Notes under the pieces: generated by a model | Database searches by the model: none | Told to the model about the DNA's origin: nothing | The model's input: the letters and a program-made list of their open reading frames with translations, nothing else | Position numbers and translations under genes: made by a program | Virus record (IMG/VR): IMGVR_UViG_3300030099_004262 | Span: 1-29,957 of that record | From: a virus | DNA length: 29,957 bases | Direction: 5' to 3' (one strand) | In this document: piece after piece, positions 7,241 to 15,576 of the stretch | Layout of the letters: each line of letters begins with the position of its first letter | Position numbering within the stretch: the first letter of the stretch is position 1

Positions 7241-9475
7241 ATGCAAGTCACAAAAGCCACTGGAGAAAAGGAAGATTTCTCCGTTGAAAAAATACATAAA
7301 ATAGTTGAATGGGCCACCGATGGAATAAACGGAGTATCTCTATCAGACGTAGAAATGAATGCAAACCTATCTATTTATGATGGTATTCCAACAAAAGAAA
7401 TACAACAAATCTTAATTCGATCTGCTAATGATTTAATCTCTGAATCCAATCCGAATTATCAATACGTAGCAGCTAGATTGCTTAATATGCAGTTAAGAAA
7501 AGATGTATGGAATTGCAGCAGACATCACAAACCTGTTGACTTTCTTATTTTTTTACGTAGGAATGTAGATAAAGGAATTTATGATCCGACTATTTTAGAA
7601 AAATGGTCAGAATTAGATATAGACGTTTTAGGTAAATATATTGACCATACTAGAGATAATTTGTTTACATACGCCGGATTACAACAGATGATTGACAAGT
7701 ACTTGGTTAAGAACAGAAGTACTGGCACGATATATGAAACGCCACAATTTGCTTATATGTGTATTGCAATGTCGTTATTTGACAATGTTTCAGAAGCCAA
7801 AAAAGCTTATGATTGTTATTCAACGTTTAAAATAAATTTACCAACGCCAATTATGGCAGGTGTTAGAACAAATATCCGTCAATTTGCATCTTGTGTATTG
7901 GTTGATGTCGATGACAATCTTGATGGAATATTCTCTAGTATCCACGCTGTTGGAAAATACACAGCAAGACGTGCTGGTATTGGACTGAATATTGGACGTA
8001 TGAGACCAATCAATTCTCCAATCAGGGGTGGTGAAGTAATTCATACTGGTGTAATTCCTTATCTAAAGAATTTTGAATCCGCCGTAAAGTCAACTAGTCA
8101 AAATGGACTTCGTGGAGGTTCCGCAACAGTACATATTCCTTTCTGGCATTATGAAATAGAAGATATTATGGTGCTTAAAAACAATGCTGGCACAGACGAC
8201 AACAGAGTCCGCAAACTTGATTATAGTATTCAGTTTTGTAAACTTTTCTATGACCGTCTAATAGCCAATAAAGACATCACTCTTTTTAGCCCCGACGAGG
8301 CAAGGGGTTTGTACGAGGCTTTTGGAGATAATAAAAAGTTTGAAGAATTGTATTTAAAGTATGAAAATGCGAGATCTTTTAAATTTAAGAAAAAAATATC
8401 TGCCAGGAAGCTTGCTGAGATATTTGCTCGTGAGAGACTCGAAACTGGACGTATCTATTCCATGAATATAGACACCGCAAATAAAAACGGGTCTTGGGAT
8501 GTTCCTGTTTACATGTCTAATCTTTGCCAAGAGATTATTCACCCCACTATTCCGATCAAATCAATAGACGATCCCGAAGGCGAAATTGGTATCTGTATTT
8601 TATCTGCTTTGAATCTTTTAGAGTTAACAAATGAAAAGGATATAGAGCAAGCCTGCAGAATGGCAGTACTAACACTGGATTCTGTAATTGATTATCAAGA
8701 TTATCCGGTATTGGCTGGGGAAACCTTTACCAAAAACAGAAGATCTTTGGGTATCGGTATTACAAATTTGGCTGGTTTCTTAGCAAAGAATAAACTTAAA
8801 TATGAGGATGTTGCTGCATTAGAATTAATTCATGGAACAATGGAACAAATTCAATGGAATTTAATTAATGCAAGTTGTGAGCTGGCCAAGGAAAAGGGGG
8901 CGTGTCCGAAGTTTGAAGAAACTAAATACGCTCAAGGTTTATTGCCCATTGACTGGTATAAAAAAGCGGTTGACGAGCTAGTCAAACCAAATTACAAAAT
9001 GGATTGGGAAGGCTTGCGAGAACGTGTTAAAAAGCACGGCATGAGACACTCCACCCTATCCGCTATTATGCCCTGTGAATCTAGTAGTGTGATTCAAAAT
9101 AGCACTAACGGTATAGAGCCAGTTAGAAGTTTACTGACTCATAAGAAGGCTAAAAATGGAGTTTTAAAACAATTAGTACCCAACTATCATATGCGTAAGA
9201 ACCATTACACCCTAGCATGGCAAATGACAGAAAATCACAGCCTAATGAATATCGCAGCTGTTATTCAAAAATTTGTAGATATGTCGATGAGTACAAATCT
9301 TTACTACAACTATGCACATTATGAAGATGGCAATATTCCTCTAAGTGCGTTAATCAAAGATCAAATATACGGTTACAAATACGGACTTAAAAACTTTTAT
9401 TATGCCAATACTCCAGATGGAGATGGTGAGACCGAAAAAGAACTTGGATGTGAAAGTGGGGCTTGTGCAATATGA
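7241..9475 (+). CDS. nrdA: Ribonucleoside-diphosphate reductase, alpha subunit (class I)
   Basis: Reduces ribonucleoside diphosphates to deoxy forms together with the NrdB encoded just downstream. An N-terminal ATP-cone is visible (VTKATGEKEDFSVEKIHKIV). With the ATG at 7241, the active site is complete: Cys218 and Cys452 as the redox pair (FASCVLVDV, GICILSALN), Asn427, Cys429 and Glu431 in SNLCQEI for the thiyl radical, a YY pair near the C-terminus for radical transfer, and a C-terminal Cys737-x4-Cys742 tail for re-reduction. I chose 7241 because AGAAAGG lies about 10 bases upstream; 7232 and a TTG at 7217 are alternatives. Length (744) is normal. First gene after a sigma-70 promoter. Confidence 0.97.
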   Translation: MQVTKATGEKEDFSVEKIHKIVEWATDGINGVSLSDVEMNANLSIYDGIPTKEIQQILIRSANDLISESNPNYQYVAARLLNMQLRKDVWNCSRHHKPVDFLIFLRRNVDKGIYDPTILEKWSELDIDVLGKYIDHTRDNLFTYAGLQQMIDKYLVKNRSTGTIYETPQFAYMCIAMSLFDNVSEAKKAYDCYSTFKINLPTPIMAGVRTNIRQFASCVLVDVDDNLDGIFSSIHAVGKYTARRAGIGLNIGRMRPINSPIRGGEVIHTGVIPYLKNFESAVKSTSQNGLRGGSATVHIPFWHYEIEDIMVLKNNAGTDDNRVRKLDYSIQFCKLFYDRLIANKDITLFSPDEARGLYEAFGDNKKFEELYLKYENARSFKFKKKISARKLAEIFARERLETGRIYSMNIDTANKNGSWDVPVYMSNLCQEIIHPTIPIKSIDDPEGEIGICILSALNLLELTNEKDIEQACRMAVLTLDSVIDYQDYPVLAGETFTKNRRSLGIGITNLAGFLAKNKLKYEDVAALELIHGTMEQIQWNLINASCELAKEKGACPKFEETKYAQGLLPIDWYKKAVDELVKPNYKMDWEGLRERVKKHGMRHSTLSAIMPCESSSVIQNSTNGIEPVRSLLTHKKAKNGVLKQLVPNYHMRKNHYTLAWQMTENHSLMNIAAVIQKFVDMSMSTNLYYNYAHYEDGNIPLSALIKDQIYGYKYGLKNFYYANTPDGDGETEKELGCESGACAI

Positions 9476-9588
9476 CTATTTGGTGGCACTGCCCGAAATG
9501 CAACAAGGTTACAGACGAATTTGAAAGTGAAGAATTTCAAGAATGTCCTAAGTGTAAGTATAGTAAGGATAAAAATGACTGTAATTGA
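9472..9588 (+). CDS. 38-residue zinc-ribbon or rubredoxin-like protein
   Basis: A short ORF starting at the ATGA overlap with the nrdA stop. It has two CPKC knuckles (Cys7/Cys10 and Cys25/Cys28), the spacing of a single zinc ribbon or rubredoxin-type knuckle pair, plus Cys37. Being wedged between nrdA and nrdB, it is co-expressed with ribonucleotide reductase; whether it serves that enzyme is unknown. Overlap with both neighbours and dense Cys pairs argue that it is a real gene. Confidence 0.7.
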   Translation: MTIWWHCPKCNKVTDEFESEEFQECPKCKYSKDKNDCN

Positions 9589-9703
9589 ACTTATAAAAAA
9601 ACTTGAAAAAAGTTTATCAAAGGAAAGAAAGACAATGAAACGGCAGGAAATTATTAAACTGATGCATAAGATTAAAGAGGCGAGCAATGAAGACAATATT
9701 TAA
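9575..9703 (+). CDS. Small helical protein between nrdA and nrdB
   Basis: I chose the ATG at 9575 (42 residues) because AAGGA lies 6 bases upstream; the in-frame ATG at 9521 falls inside the zinc-ribbon gene and has no binding site. The product is almost entirely a charged, Lys/Glu-rich helix (ELIKKLEKSL, QEIIKLMHKIKEA). It overlaps both neighbours by 14-17 bases. No family recognised. Confidence 0.55.
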   Translation: MTVIELIKKLEKSLSKERKTMKRQEIIKLMHKIKEASNEDNI

Positions 9704-10757
9704 TACTAAAAATGTAGATCCTATGTCTCAACCATTGTTTCTTGGAAAAGACCTCGGTGTTCAAAGATATGATGTTTTAAAATATCCAGTATTTAAAAAG
9801 CTGGACAGCACGCAGATGGGAAACTTCTGGAGGCCCGAAGAAATCGAGCTTAAGAAAGATCGTTCTGATTTTAAGGAAATGTCTGATAATGAGAAGTTTA
9901 TATTTACATCCAATCTAAAGTACCAAACAATGCTTGACAGTGTTATTTGTCGAGGCGTTCCTACATTGTTAGAATATGTCACAAATTCGGAGCTAGAAGC
10001 GTGTTTGATGACGTGGCAGTTTTTTGAAAAGATTCACTCTCAGAGCTATAGCTATGTTATACAAAATGTATACGCTGATAGCCGCGAGGTATTTGACGGT
10101 ATCTATGAAGACAAAGAAATTATGAAACGTGCCAATTCGGCAATTGAAGACTATAATAATCTGATGGGTATGCATACCGCAACCAATAAACCTTCCGAAA
10201 TTAAAAAACAGATCTACATGACTGTTATCAGTATTAATATCTTGGAAGCTGTAAGATTTTATGTTAGTTTTATTTGTAGTTTTGCCTTTGCAGAAAATAA
10301 AAAAATGGTTGGCAATGCTGACATTATTAAACTTATCAAAAGAGATGAGGCTTTACACTTAACAAATACTCAAGAAATTTTGAAGATTTTAAACTCAGAA
10401 GAATCTGAAGGATTTCTAAAGACAGCAGAACAATGCCAGGGTGCGGCAATAAAAATGTTTGAAAGTGCCGCCAGGGAAGAAAAACAATGGGCCTCTTACT
10501 TGTTTAAAGATGGTTCAATTATTGGTTTAAATGAATCAGTACTTCATGAATATATTGATTGGCTTTGTATGTCAAGACGCAAAGCTATTGGCTTACCTTA
10601 TGACAATGTAGGGAAGAATCCGATTGCCGGATGGACACAAGCCTGGATGCAAAGTGAAAGTGTTCAAGTCGCACCACAAGAACATGAAATTACTAGTTAT
10701 AAAATTGGTGCTAGTAAAAACGATTTGGATGACATGGATTTAGGAGACCTGCTTTGA
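9687..10757 (+). CDS. nrdB: Ribonucleoside-diphosphate reductase, beta subunit (class Ia)
   Basis: Holds the diiron centre and tyrosyl radical that start catalysis in NrdA. All ligands are visible: Asp84 (TMLDSV), Glu114 and His117 (EKIH), Glu203 (FAEN), Glu221 and His224 (RDEALHL), with radical Tyr121 in HSQSYSY. The 356 residues align along their length with E. coli NrdB, including VQVAPQE near the end and a C-terminal acidic/hydrophobic tail (DDMDLGDLL) that docks onto NrdA. AGAGG upstream supports the start. It overlaps the preceding small gene and the following nucleotidyltransferase gene. Confidence 0.97.
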   Translation: MKTIFNTKNVDPMSQPLFLGKDLGVQRYDVLKYPVFKKLDSTQMGNFWRPEEIELKKDRSDFKEMSDNEKFIFTSNLKYQTMLDSVICRGVPTLLEYVTNSELEACLMTWQFFEKIHSQSYSYVIQNVYADSREVFDGIYEDKEIMKRANSAIEDYNNLMGMHTATNKPSEIKKQIYMTVISINILEAVRFYVSFICSFAFAENKKMVGNADIIKLIKRDEALHLTNTQEILKILNSEESEGFLKTAEQCQGAAIKMFESAAREEKQWASYLFKDGSIIGLNESVLHEYIDWLCMSRRKAIGLPYDNVGKNPIAGWTQAWMQSESVQVAPQEHEITSYKIGASKNDLDDMDLGDLL

Positions 10758-11206
10758 GAATAGGAATTGTTTCAGGATACTTTAATCCAATTCACACTGG
10801 TCATTTGGACTATATACAGGGTGCAAAAGAAAAGTGTGAATGGCTTTACGTTATTGTAAATAATGACAATCAGGTAAAACTTAAAGGCTCTACCAACTTT
10901 ATGGATGAGGTTTCAAGGCTTAGAATTATAAACGCCTTGGAAGCTGTTCATATGGCTATACTTTCTATAGATGAAGATCATACTGTTGTAAAGTCCATTC
11001 AAAAAATTTACAATATGCATTGTGATGATCCATTTGTAAATGGTATATATTTTATGAATGGAGGAGATAGGGCCGGAGATAATACTCCAGAAGCAGAATT
11101 TTGTAAGCAAAATGGAATATATCTACGCTACAATGTTGGAGGCGAAAAAACCACATCGTCTAGTCAATTGCTAGGAAAAGTTAAAGAAGACTACAATGGA
11201 GAATAG
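10754..11206 (+). CDS. Cytidylyltransferase-like nucleotidyltransferase
   Basis: The start is TTG at 10754, overlapping the nrdB stop as TTGA, with AGGAG at 10742-10746 seven bases upstream; no ATG fits. The 150-residue protein has the HxGH motif (His14-Thr-Gly-His17) after a beta strand (RIGIVSGYFNPIHTGH) and ends with a TTSSSQLL element close to the S/TSS signature of this superfamily. This fits the RfaE2/HldE C-terminal or TagD group, which load a sugar or polyol phosphate onto CTP or ATP. It may supply activated sugar to the glycosyltransferases in this window; the true substrate cannot be read. Confidence 0.85.
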   Translation: MRIGIVSGYFNPIHTGHLDYIQGAKEKCEWLYVIVNNDNQVKLKGSTNFMDEVSRLRIINALEAVHMAILSIDEDHTVVKSIQKIYNMHCDDPFVNGIYFMNGGDRAGDNTPEAEFCKQNGIYLRYNVGGEKTTSSSQLLGKVKEDYNGE

Positions 11207-11242
11207 TTCGGTAGTTTTAAACAAGGAACAATAACGAATAAT

Positions 11243-11872
11243 ATGGGAAACAAAGTTGAGCTATTGGGTTATTATGGTTCTGACACTGTGATTGCTTGCA
11301 GTGCCTGGACCTCCACAAGCAGAAACCTAACTGATGAAAAGCGGGCAAGAATCCCTAAACTAATTGATATGTTGTGGAGCAATGGTCACGAGACTCCATT
11401 TGAAAAAGGTGTTGTGCATTTTCTAGTTGATACCGAAATCGCCAGTCATATCCATCTTTTGAAACACAGAATCAGTAGTCTTAACGCTGAATCCGCCAGA
11501 TACAAAGAACTTCAAGAAAATAAATACTACCTACCAGAAGATTGGCCCGATGACTGGGCAGCAAAACTTGAAAAGTATACAATGATGGGTAATGATCTAT
11601 ACCATGAAGCCATTGCCGAACTCGAACCTATTTTAGGACGCAAAAGAGCAAAAGAATCGGCCAGATTCTTCAAGACTTATAACAGTCAGATTCAGGCTGA
11701 TATAATGTTCAATATGCGGAGTTTTGCCAACTTTCAGAAGCTTAGAAATAGTGAACACGCCCAGATAGAAATCAGAGATATAGCTCAGCAAATGTGGGAC
11801 TTAGTAGAATCAATTGACGGACAACCCTTCAAATTTACACTAGACATAATTAGGAGATCCATGGATGCATAA
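11243..11872 (+). CDS. thyX: FAD-dependent thymidylate synthase
   Basis: Makes dTMP from dUMP using FAD, NADPH and methylene-tetrahydrofolate. The ThyX signature RHRx7S appears as Lys74-His75-Arg76-x7-Ser84, continuing to Arg86-Tyr87 (KHRISSLNAESARY), so the first Arg is replaced by Lys. Other family marks are HETPFEKGVVHF (residues 49-60) and the C-terminal NMRSFANFQKLRNSEHAQIEIR. The 209-residue length is typical. The ribosome-binding site is weak (AAGGAA about 16 bases upstream). It sits in the nucleotide operon between the nucleotidyltransferase and two small unknown genes. Confidence 0.95.
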   Translation: MGNKVELLGYYGSDTVIACSAWTSTSRNLTDEKRARIPKLIDMLWSNGHETPFEKGVVHFLVDTEIASHIHLLKHRISSLNAESARYKELQENKYYLPEDWPDDWAAKLEKYTMMGNDLYHEAIAELEPILGRKRAKESARFFKTYNSQIQADIMFNMRSFANFQKLRNSEHAQIEIRDIAQQMWDLVESIDGQPFKFTLDIIRRSMDA

Positions 11873-12083
11873 AAAGAATGTATATAATGCCTTGTTGAGT
11901 CAAGCTAAAACTGATCGCTTTCAAGCTTTGACTAGTTTGAAAATTATGCTAGATTTCCCAGCGGGTATTGGAGATCATAGCACATCAGATCTCCATAATA
12001 ATTTGAACGAAGCATTATCCAAATTGGCTGATGCTGATGGTAGAATTGAGACATTAAAAAGATATCAATCGGAGTTATTTTAA
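11865..12083 (+). CDS. Unknown 72-residue protein
   Basis: Starts at ATG 11865 inside the last codons of thyX, with AGGAG at 11852-11856 eight bases upstream. It is helical and has no recognised motif. It ends one base before the next gene. Function unknown; operon position suggests an early gene. Confidence 0.65.
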   Translation: MHKKNVYNALLSQAKTDRFQALTSLKIMLDFPAGIGDHSTSDLHNNLNEALSKLADADGRIETLKRYQSELF

Positions 12084-12281
12084 ATGGACCAACAAAATTA
12101 TGGGATTATTCACGGCTTTATTAATGGAATATTAGAGAGATTTGGTATTGATGAAGAATTGATAAAACAATTATCGAATATTGTGGGTGGAGTAGTAAAG
12201 AATGTCGAAGTCAATGAAGTCGGAGACGAGACATATATTACGATTCATTTAGACAAGATACATTTCAAGTTTAAAAAATGA
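12084..12281 (+). CDS. Unknown 65-residue protein
   Basis: Begins directly after the previous stop, with GGAG nine bases upstream. The protein has an N-terminal amphipathic helix (GFINGILERFGIDEELIKQL) and C-terminal beta-type stretches (TYITIHLDKIHFKF). No family recognised. Confidence 0.65.
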   Translation: MDQQNYGIIHGFINGILERFGIDEELIKQLSNIVGGVVKNVEVNEVGDETYITIHLDKIHFKFKK

Positions 12282-12288
12282 GGATAAA

Positions 12289-12588
12289 ATGAGTCTAGAG
12301 AATTATGTTGAAAAGATCAAACAATGGCATCATGCCAGAAACCTTATTGAAGGATCTACAGATAAAGACCAGTTCTGCAAACTAGCCCAAGAAATGGGAG
12401 AATTATCGGACAATTTATGCAGGGGTAAAGATATTTCTGATGATATTGGTGATATGATGGTGGTTTTGATTAATATTGCAGAACGAAATAATCTTTCACT
12501 AGTTGATTGTTTAGAACAAGCGTGGAATGATATCAAGGACAGAAAAGGCAAGATGGTAGATGGAATTTTTATTAAAGAAAGAGACTGA
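12289..12588 (+). CDS. MazG-like nucleotide pyrophosphohydrolase
   Basis: A 99-residue all-alpha protein with the metal-binding pairs of the MazG/dUTPase-2 superfamily: EMGELSDNL (E-x-x-E) in one helix and DDIGDMMVVL (D-x-x-D) in the next, followed by the usual LVDCLEQAWNDIKDRKGK end. It probably hydrolyses a non-canonical or regulatory nucleoside triphosphate to the monophosphate and pyrophosphate. GAGGATAAA before the ATG gives the start. Last gene of the nucleotide operon; the next transcription motif starts two bases after its stop. Confidence 0.85.
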   Translation: MSLENYVEKIKQWHHARNLIEGSTDKDQFCKLAQEMGELSDNLCRGKDISDDIGDMMVVLINIAERNNLSLVDCLEQAWNDIKDRKGKMVDGIFIKERD

Positions 12589-12589
12589 A

Positions 12590-12604
12590 TGTGTATAAAG
12601 CATA
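12590..12604 (+). promoter_or_regulatory. Candidate late promoter, second copy of TGTGTATAAAG
   Basis: TGTGTATAAAG followed by CATA lies 37 bases before the ATG of the second putative virion gene. It is identical over 11 bases to the motif at 5575. No sigma-70 -35 box is found at the right distance. Confidence 0.5.
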
Positions 12605-12636
12605 GAATAATAATTGATTGTCCGTAAGGAAGCAAA

Positions 12637-13830
12637 ATGAGCGATCCATTTACTACACCAAATAATAGAATATTTTATGCCTGTCAAGGCGTTTGGACTG
12701 GAGATGGCGGAACGGGTGCAACTAACTGGCTACCTGGAGTTCAGGCTATAGGTATCAATAGAGAAATAGCTCCTGAAACACTTTTTGATAATGGTAGATT
12801 AAACCAAACTTTTACTAGATATGGTAAAACAAATTTTGTTATAACAATTTCTAGAACGCTACCGCTTGCAGGCAACGGTTCTGGATTTTTTTATAAGACA
12901 TCTCAAAGTACCTATGAAGCCGGTCATTTACTTAGCTCAAACGGAGTCGGTCCAGGTGGTGAATCTGTAAAAGATTATGATATAGCTATTTTTTATGGTT
13001 CAGATTCTTTAAACAATATTGGTGCTGCCGGGTTAGGAGCAGAATATTCTGTCTATATATTTAAACATTCATTATTGACCAATATATCGTACAATATAAG
13101 TGTCGATGGAACTATAACAGAAGATCTTACTTTTCAATCCCAAATGTATGATCAATTAAATGATTCTACATGGACTGACTTCTCTGATGCGGCAAGCTCT
13201 GCTGGTTCATTACCACAAGGTGCCCAAAATTTAACCAGAAAAGACATTGATATATCGAACTGTATATTTCCAAAAGAGGTAAATGAAGCATTCAATATAG
13301 GTAATGAGTTTCAAGGATCTCCAATTTTTGGACTACAAAGTATCAATATAGATTGTTCTTTTAGCTACAGAGACCTTCCAGATACTGGCGTGTGGAGAGG
13401 TAGTGATACGTCCTCAGAGGTTAACAGATGGAAGGTTATGGAATTACCAGTTGCAATAACGGCTAGTTTTACAGGTCTTGTTAGATCTCACTATTTTGTA
13501 AGCAGTGCAGATCAAAATCACACCCTTACAGACACCTACCATACAGCAGGAACATATGGAGCTGAAAACAAAGGTATTGGTAAGTATCAAACAAATCGAC
13601 AAATTCGTATTTTAACAAATATACTTTATCCAGAATCTAGCCCAACTGATCTTTTTCAATGGGATTTAAGTAATAGAAATTATTTGACAAGTTTTGATGT
13701 AACGGGAGGTGATACCGGAGGTGGAAATATAGAAGCAACACTTAGTTTTCAAAATGATTGCAGTGATTTATTTTTATATCAAGGAGCGACAGCACAAAAT
13801 TATGTCCCGTTAGATGGTGCAATCTATTAA
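12637..13830 (+). CDS. Putative virion structural protein
   Basis: A 397-residue protein rich in Gly, Ser, Thr, Asn and aromatic residues, without membrane segments, cysteine clusters or catalytic motifs. Alternating beta-type stretches (NFVITISRTLPL, ISYNISVDGTITEDLTFQ) suggest a beta-sandwich or tail-type fold. TAAGGAAG before the ATG is a strong binding site. It shares the TGTGTATAAAG upstream motif with the other putative virion gene, which supports late expression. The exact role (tail, baseplate, fibre or other) cannot be told; no family was recognised. Confidence 0.6.
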   Translation: MSDPFTTPNNRIFYACQGVWTGDGGTGATNWLPGVQAIGINREIAPETLFDNGRLNQTFTRYGKTNFVITISRTLPLAGNGSGFFYKTSQSTYEAGHLLSSNGVGPGGESVKDYDIAIFYGSDSLNNIGAAGLGAEYSVYIFKHSLLTNISYNISVDGTITEDLTFQSQMYDQLNDSTWTDFSDAASSAGSLPQGAQNLTRKDIDISNCIFPKEVNEAFNIGNEFQGSPIFGLQSINIDCSFSYRDLPDTGVWRGSDTSSEVNRWKVMELPVAITASFTGLVRSHYFVSSADQNHTLTDTYHTAGTYGAENKGIGKYQTNRQIRILTNILYPESSPTDLFQWDLSNRNYLTSFDVTGGDTGGGNIEATLSFQNDCSDLFLYQGATAQNYVPLDGAIY

Positions 13831-13849
13831 TCTTTTGTAGGGAGATAGC

Positions 13850-14518
13850 ATGGGTCGTAAACGATCATCTCAGAAACAGCCAATTAGACCTTCTAGAAAA
13901 AAACTAAAACCCAAAACGGAGAATCAAGAAAATTATATTATATCTATGGCGGAACAGGATATAACATTTTGCTCTGGTCCCGCCGGATCTGGAAAAACTG
14001 CTGTAGCAGTAGGAATGGCTTGTGAATATATCTTATCAAACAAAGTAGAAAAAATTGTTATAACTAGACCAGTTGTAGAATCCGGTAGAGGTATTGGATT
14101 TTTACCCGGAACTTTAAATGAAAAAATTCACCCGTACATGGTTCCGACTATAGAAGAAATAAAACTATACTTGGGCGTAGAAACACACAACTCAATGAGG
14201 GCAACAAATACTATAGAAATATGCCCACTAGAGTATATGCGTGGAAGAAATTTTCATAATACATTTATGATACTTGACGAAGCCCAAAATGCAACCTTTG
14301 AACAAATTAAAATGTTTTTAACACGTATTGGGATTGGCTCAAAAGCTGTTATAAACGGAGACCTAGATCAAACAGACCTTAGAGGTGATGCTTTTGGTGG
14401 CTTAAAAAGATGTATGTCTTCTTTAGAAAATCTAGAAGGTGTGGCGATATGCGAACTAACAAATGAAGATATTGTTAGAAATGATATCATATCTAAAATT
14501 TTGACTAGATTGCAATAA
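13850..14518 (+). CDS. phoH: PhoH-family ATPase
   Basis: The 222-residue protein is a single PhoH-type P-loop ATPase domain: Walker A at residues 43-50 (GPAGSGKT), Walker B with Asp143-Glu144 (MILDEAQN), and the family stretches ITRPVVESGRGIGFLPG and GDLDQTD. PhoH-like proteins are frequent in phages of aquatic bacteria; their role is debated (RNA-related helicase or phosphate-stress function). GGGAGA before the ATG supports the start. It follows the putative virion gene by 19 bases and is probably co-transcribed with it. Confidence 0.93.
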   Translation: MGRKRSSQKQPIRPSRKKLKPKTENQENYIISMAEQDITFCSGPAGSGKTAVAVGMACEYILSNKVEKIVITRPVVESGRGIGFLPGTLNEKIHPYMVPTIEEIKLYLGVETHNSMRATNTIEICPLEYMRGRNFHNTFMILDEAQNATFEQIKMFLTRIGIGSKAVINGDLDQTDLRGDAFGGLKRCMSSLENLEGVAICELTNEDIVRNDIISKILTRLQ

Positions 14519-14530
14519 TTTGTTGTTTTA

Positions 14531-14562
14531 CGGGATACTATAAACGATAATAAAGTAACCCG
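14531..14562 (+). other. Imperfect hairpin between phoH and the next gene
   Basis: CGGG-A-TACT-A-TA pairs with TA-A-AGTA-A-CCCG with symmetric A-A mismatches. It lies in a 70-base gap. Only a weakly T-rich stretch follows, so it may be a poor terminator or a processing structure. Confidence 0.35.
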
Positions 14563-14588
14563 ATTCTTTATATATTATTGGAGAAGTT

Positions 14589-14945
14589 ATGCCAACTTAT
14601 GACTTTGAATGTGAACCCTGTGCATATCATACAGAAATAAAACAGGGTTTTAATGATCCTAGTACTTTAAAATGCCCAATATGCGGAGAAGAAACTTTAA
14701 ATAAAATCTTTATAACAGCTCCAACAGTTTTTGTTAGGGGTGAAGCCACGACTATAGGGCAGTTAGCCGATAGAAATACACAGCAAATGAGTAACATGGA
14801 ACTAACGGCCAAAAGAGAGGGTGATAAATTACAGAAAAAGGTTAGCAGTGAAGTGCAAAAGAAAAGAGAACAACACAGAGCTATTCAATCTATGACTCCT
14901 GAACAACAAACGCACTATATAAAAACAGGAGAAACGCCTAAATAA
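14589..14945 (+). CDS. FmdB-like zinc-ribbon protein
   Basis: The first 40 residues form an FmdB/CxxC_CxxC-type zinc ribbon: PTYDFECEPC with Cys8 and Cys11, then KCPICGEETLNKIF with Cys29 and Cys32. The rest is a charged helical tail (Lys/Glu/Gln-rich, about 75-118). Family members are thought to act as small regulators; the function in phages is unknown. GGAGAAG before the ATG supports the start. The stop shares a base with the next start (TAATG). Confidence 0.8.
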   Translation: MPTYDFECEPCAYHTEIKQGFNDPSTLKCPICGEETLNKIFITAPTVFVRGEATTIGQLADRNTQQMSNMELTAKREGDKLQKKVSSEVQKKREQHRAIQSMTPEQQTHYIKTGETPK

Positions 14946-15250
14946 TGGAAAAACAATCCCCATCTTCTTTTTCAGAGCTAATGGAGATAGCTAGAAAAAA
15001 AGAATTAGAAAAATTTGAATCAACACCAAGAAAAGATTTCCCACATATTGCTGTTCTTACCTTTAAAATAGAAGTAAGATCTCTTGCTAATGATAACATG
15101 ATGGGTGAATCTATTCTAAGTAACCAAGAGTTAAGAAAATTTGGAATGAGCGACAAGGCTAAAATACATATCAAGGGAGCTACAGAATCAGAATGTATTT
15201 GTAAAGTAAAAAACATGTTGGAGAACTTAAATGTCGAATCAAGAAAATGA
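14945..15250 (+). CDS. Unknown 101-residue protein
   Basis: Starts in a TAATG overlap. It has a helical N-terminus (SELMEIARKKELEKFE), beta stretches in the middle (HIAVLTFKIEVRSL) and a C-terminal CICKVKNML segment. No family recognised. It overlaps the next gene by 20 bases. Confidence 0.6.
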   Translation: MEKQSPSSFSELMEIARKKELEKFESTPRKDFPHIAVLTFKIEVRSLANDNMMGESILSNQELRKFGMSDKAKIHIKGATESECICKVKNMLENLNVESRK

Positions 15251-15575
15251 ATTTGTTAGAATGGGCATCCCCGATCCCGATGAAGTAATAACTAAATTCA
15301 TTGGCAAGGATGGACTTGAATGTGAGGAATATTCTAGCTTTGCTAAAAAGTCACTCACAACAAGTGGTACTTCTCAATACTTTGTAAGAGTTGGCAGGGG
15401 TGAGCTTATTGATCCATATGGAATAGACGACAATTTGAGTAGAAAACGCATATCGGATGTGTTTAAGTTTAAAAAGGTTAATAAAAAAGCTTTTGATGCT
15501 TTTGTTAAGTATCTGAATAGCAAAAATAAAATACACTTTACCACTGCAAGAAGAATTTTACTATCGGAGAGATAA
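15231..15575 (+). CDS. Unknown 114-residue protein
   Basis: TTGGAG before the ATG at 15231 supports this start within the end of the previous gene. Mixed alpha/beta protein with a basic helical C-terminus (SRKRISDVFKFKKVNKK, TTARRILLSER) that could contact nucleic acid; this is composition-based inference. No family recognised. Confidence 0.6.
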   Translation: MSNQENEFVRMGIPDPDEVITKFIGKDGLECEEYSSFAKKSLTTSGTSQYFVRVGRGELIDPYGIDDNLSRKRISDVFKFKKVNKKAFDAFVKYLNSKNKIHFTTARRILLSER

Positions 15576-15576
15576 A

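Noticed and set aside
14501-14544. Sigma-70 promoter from TTGACT near the end of phoH
   Set aside because: No -10 box lies at 16-18 bases; the nearest TATAAA is too far away.
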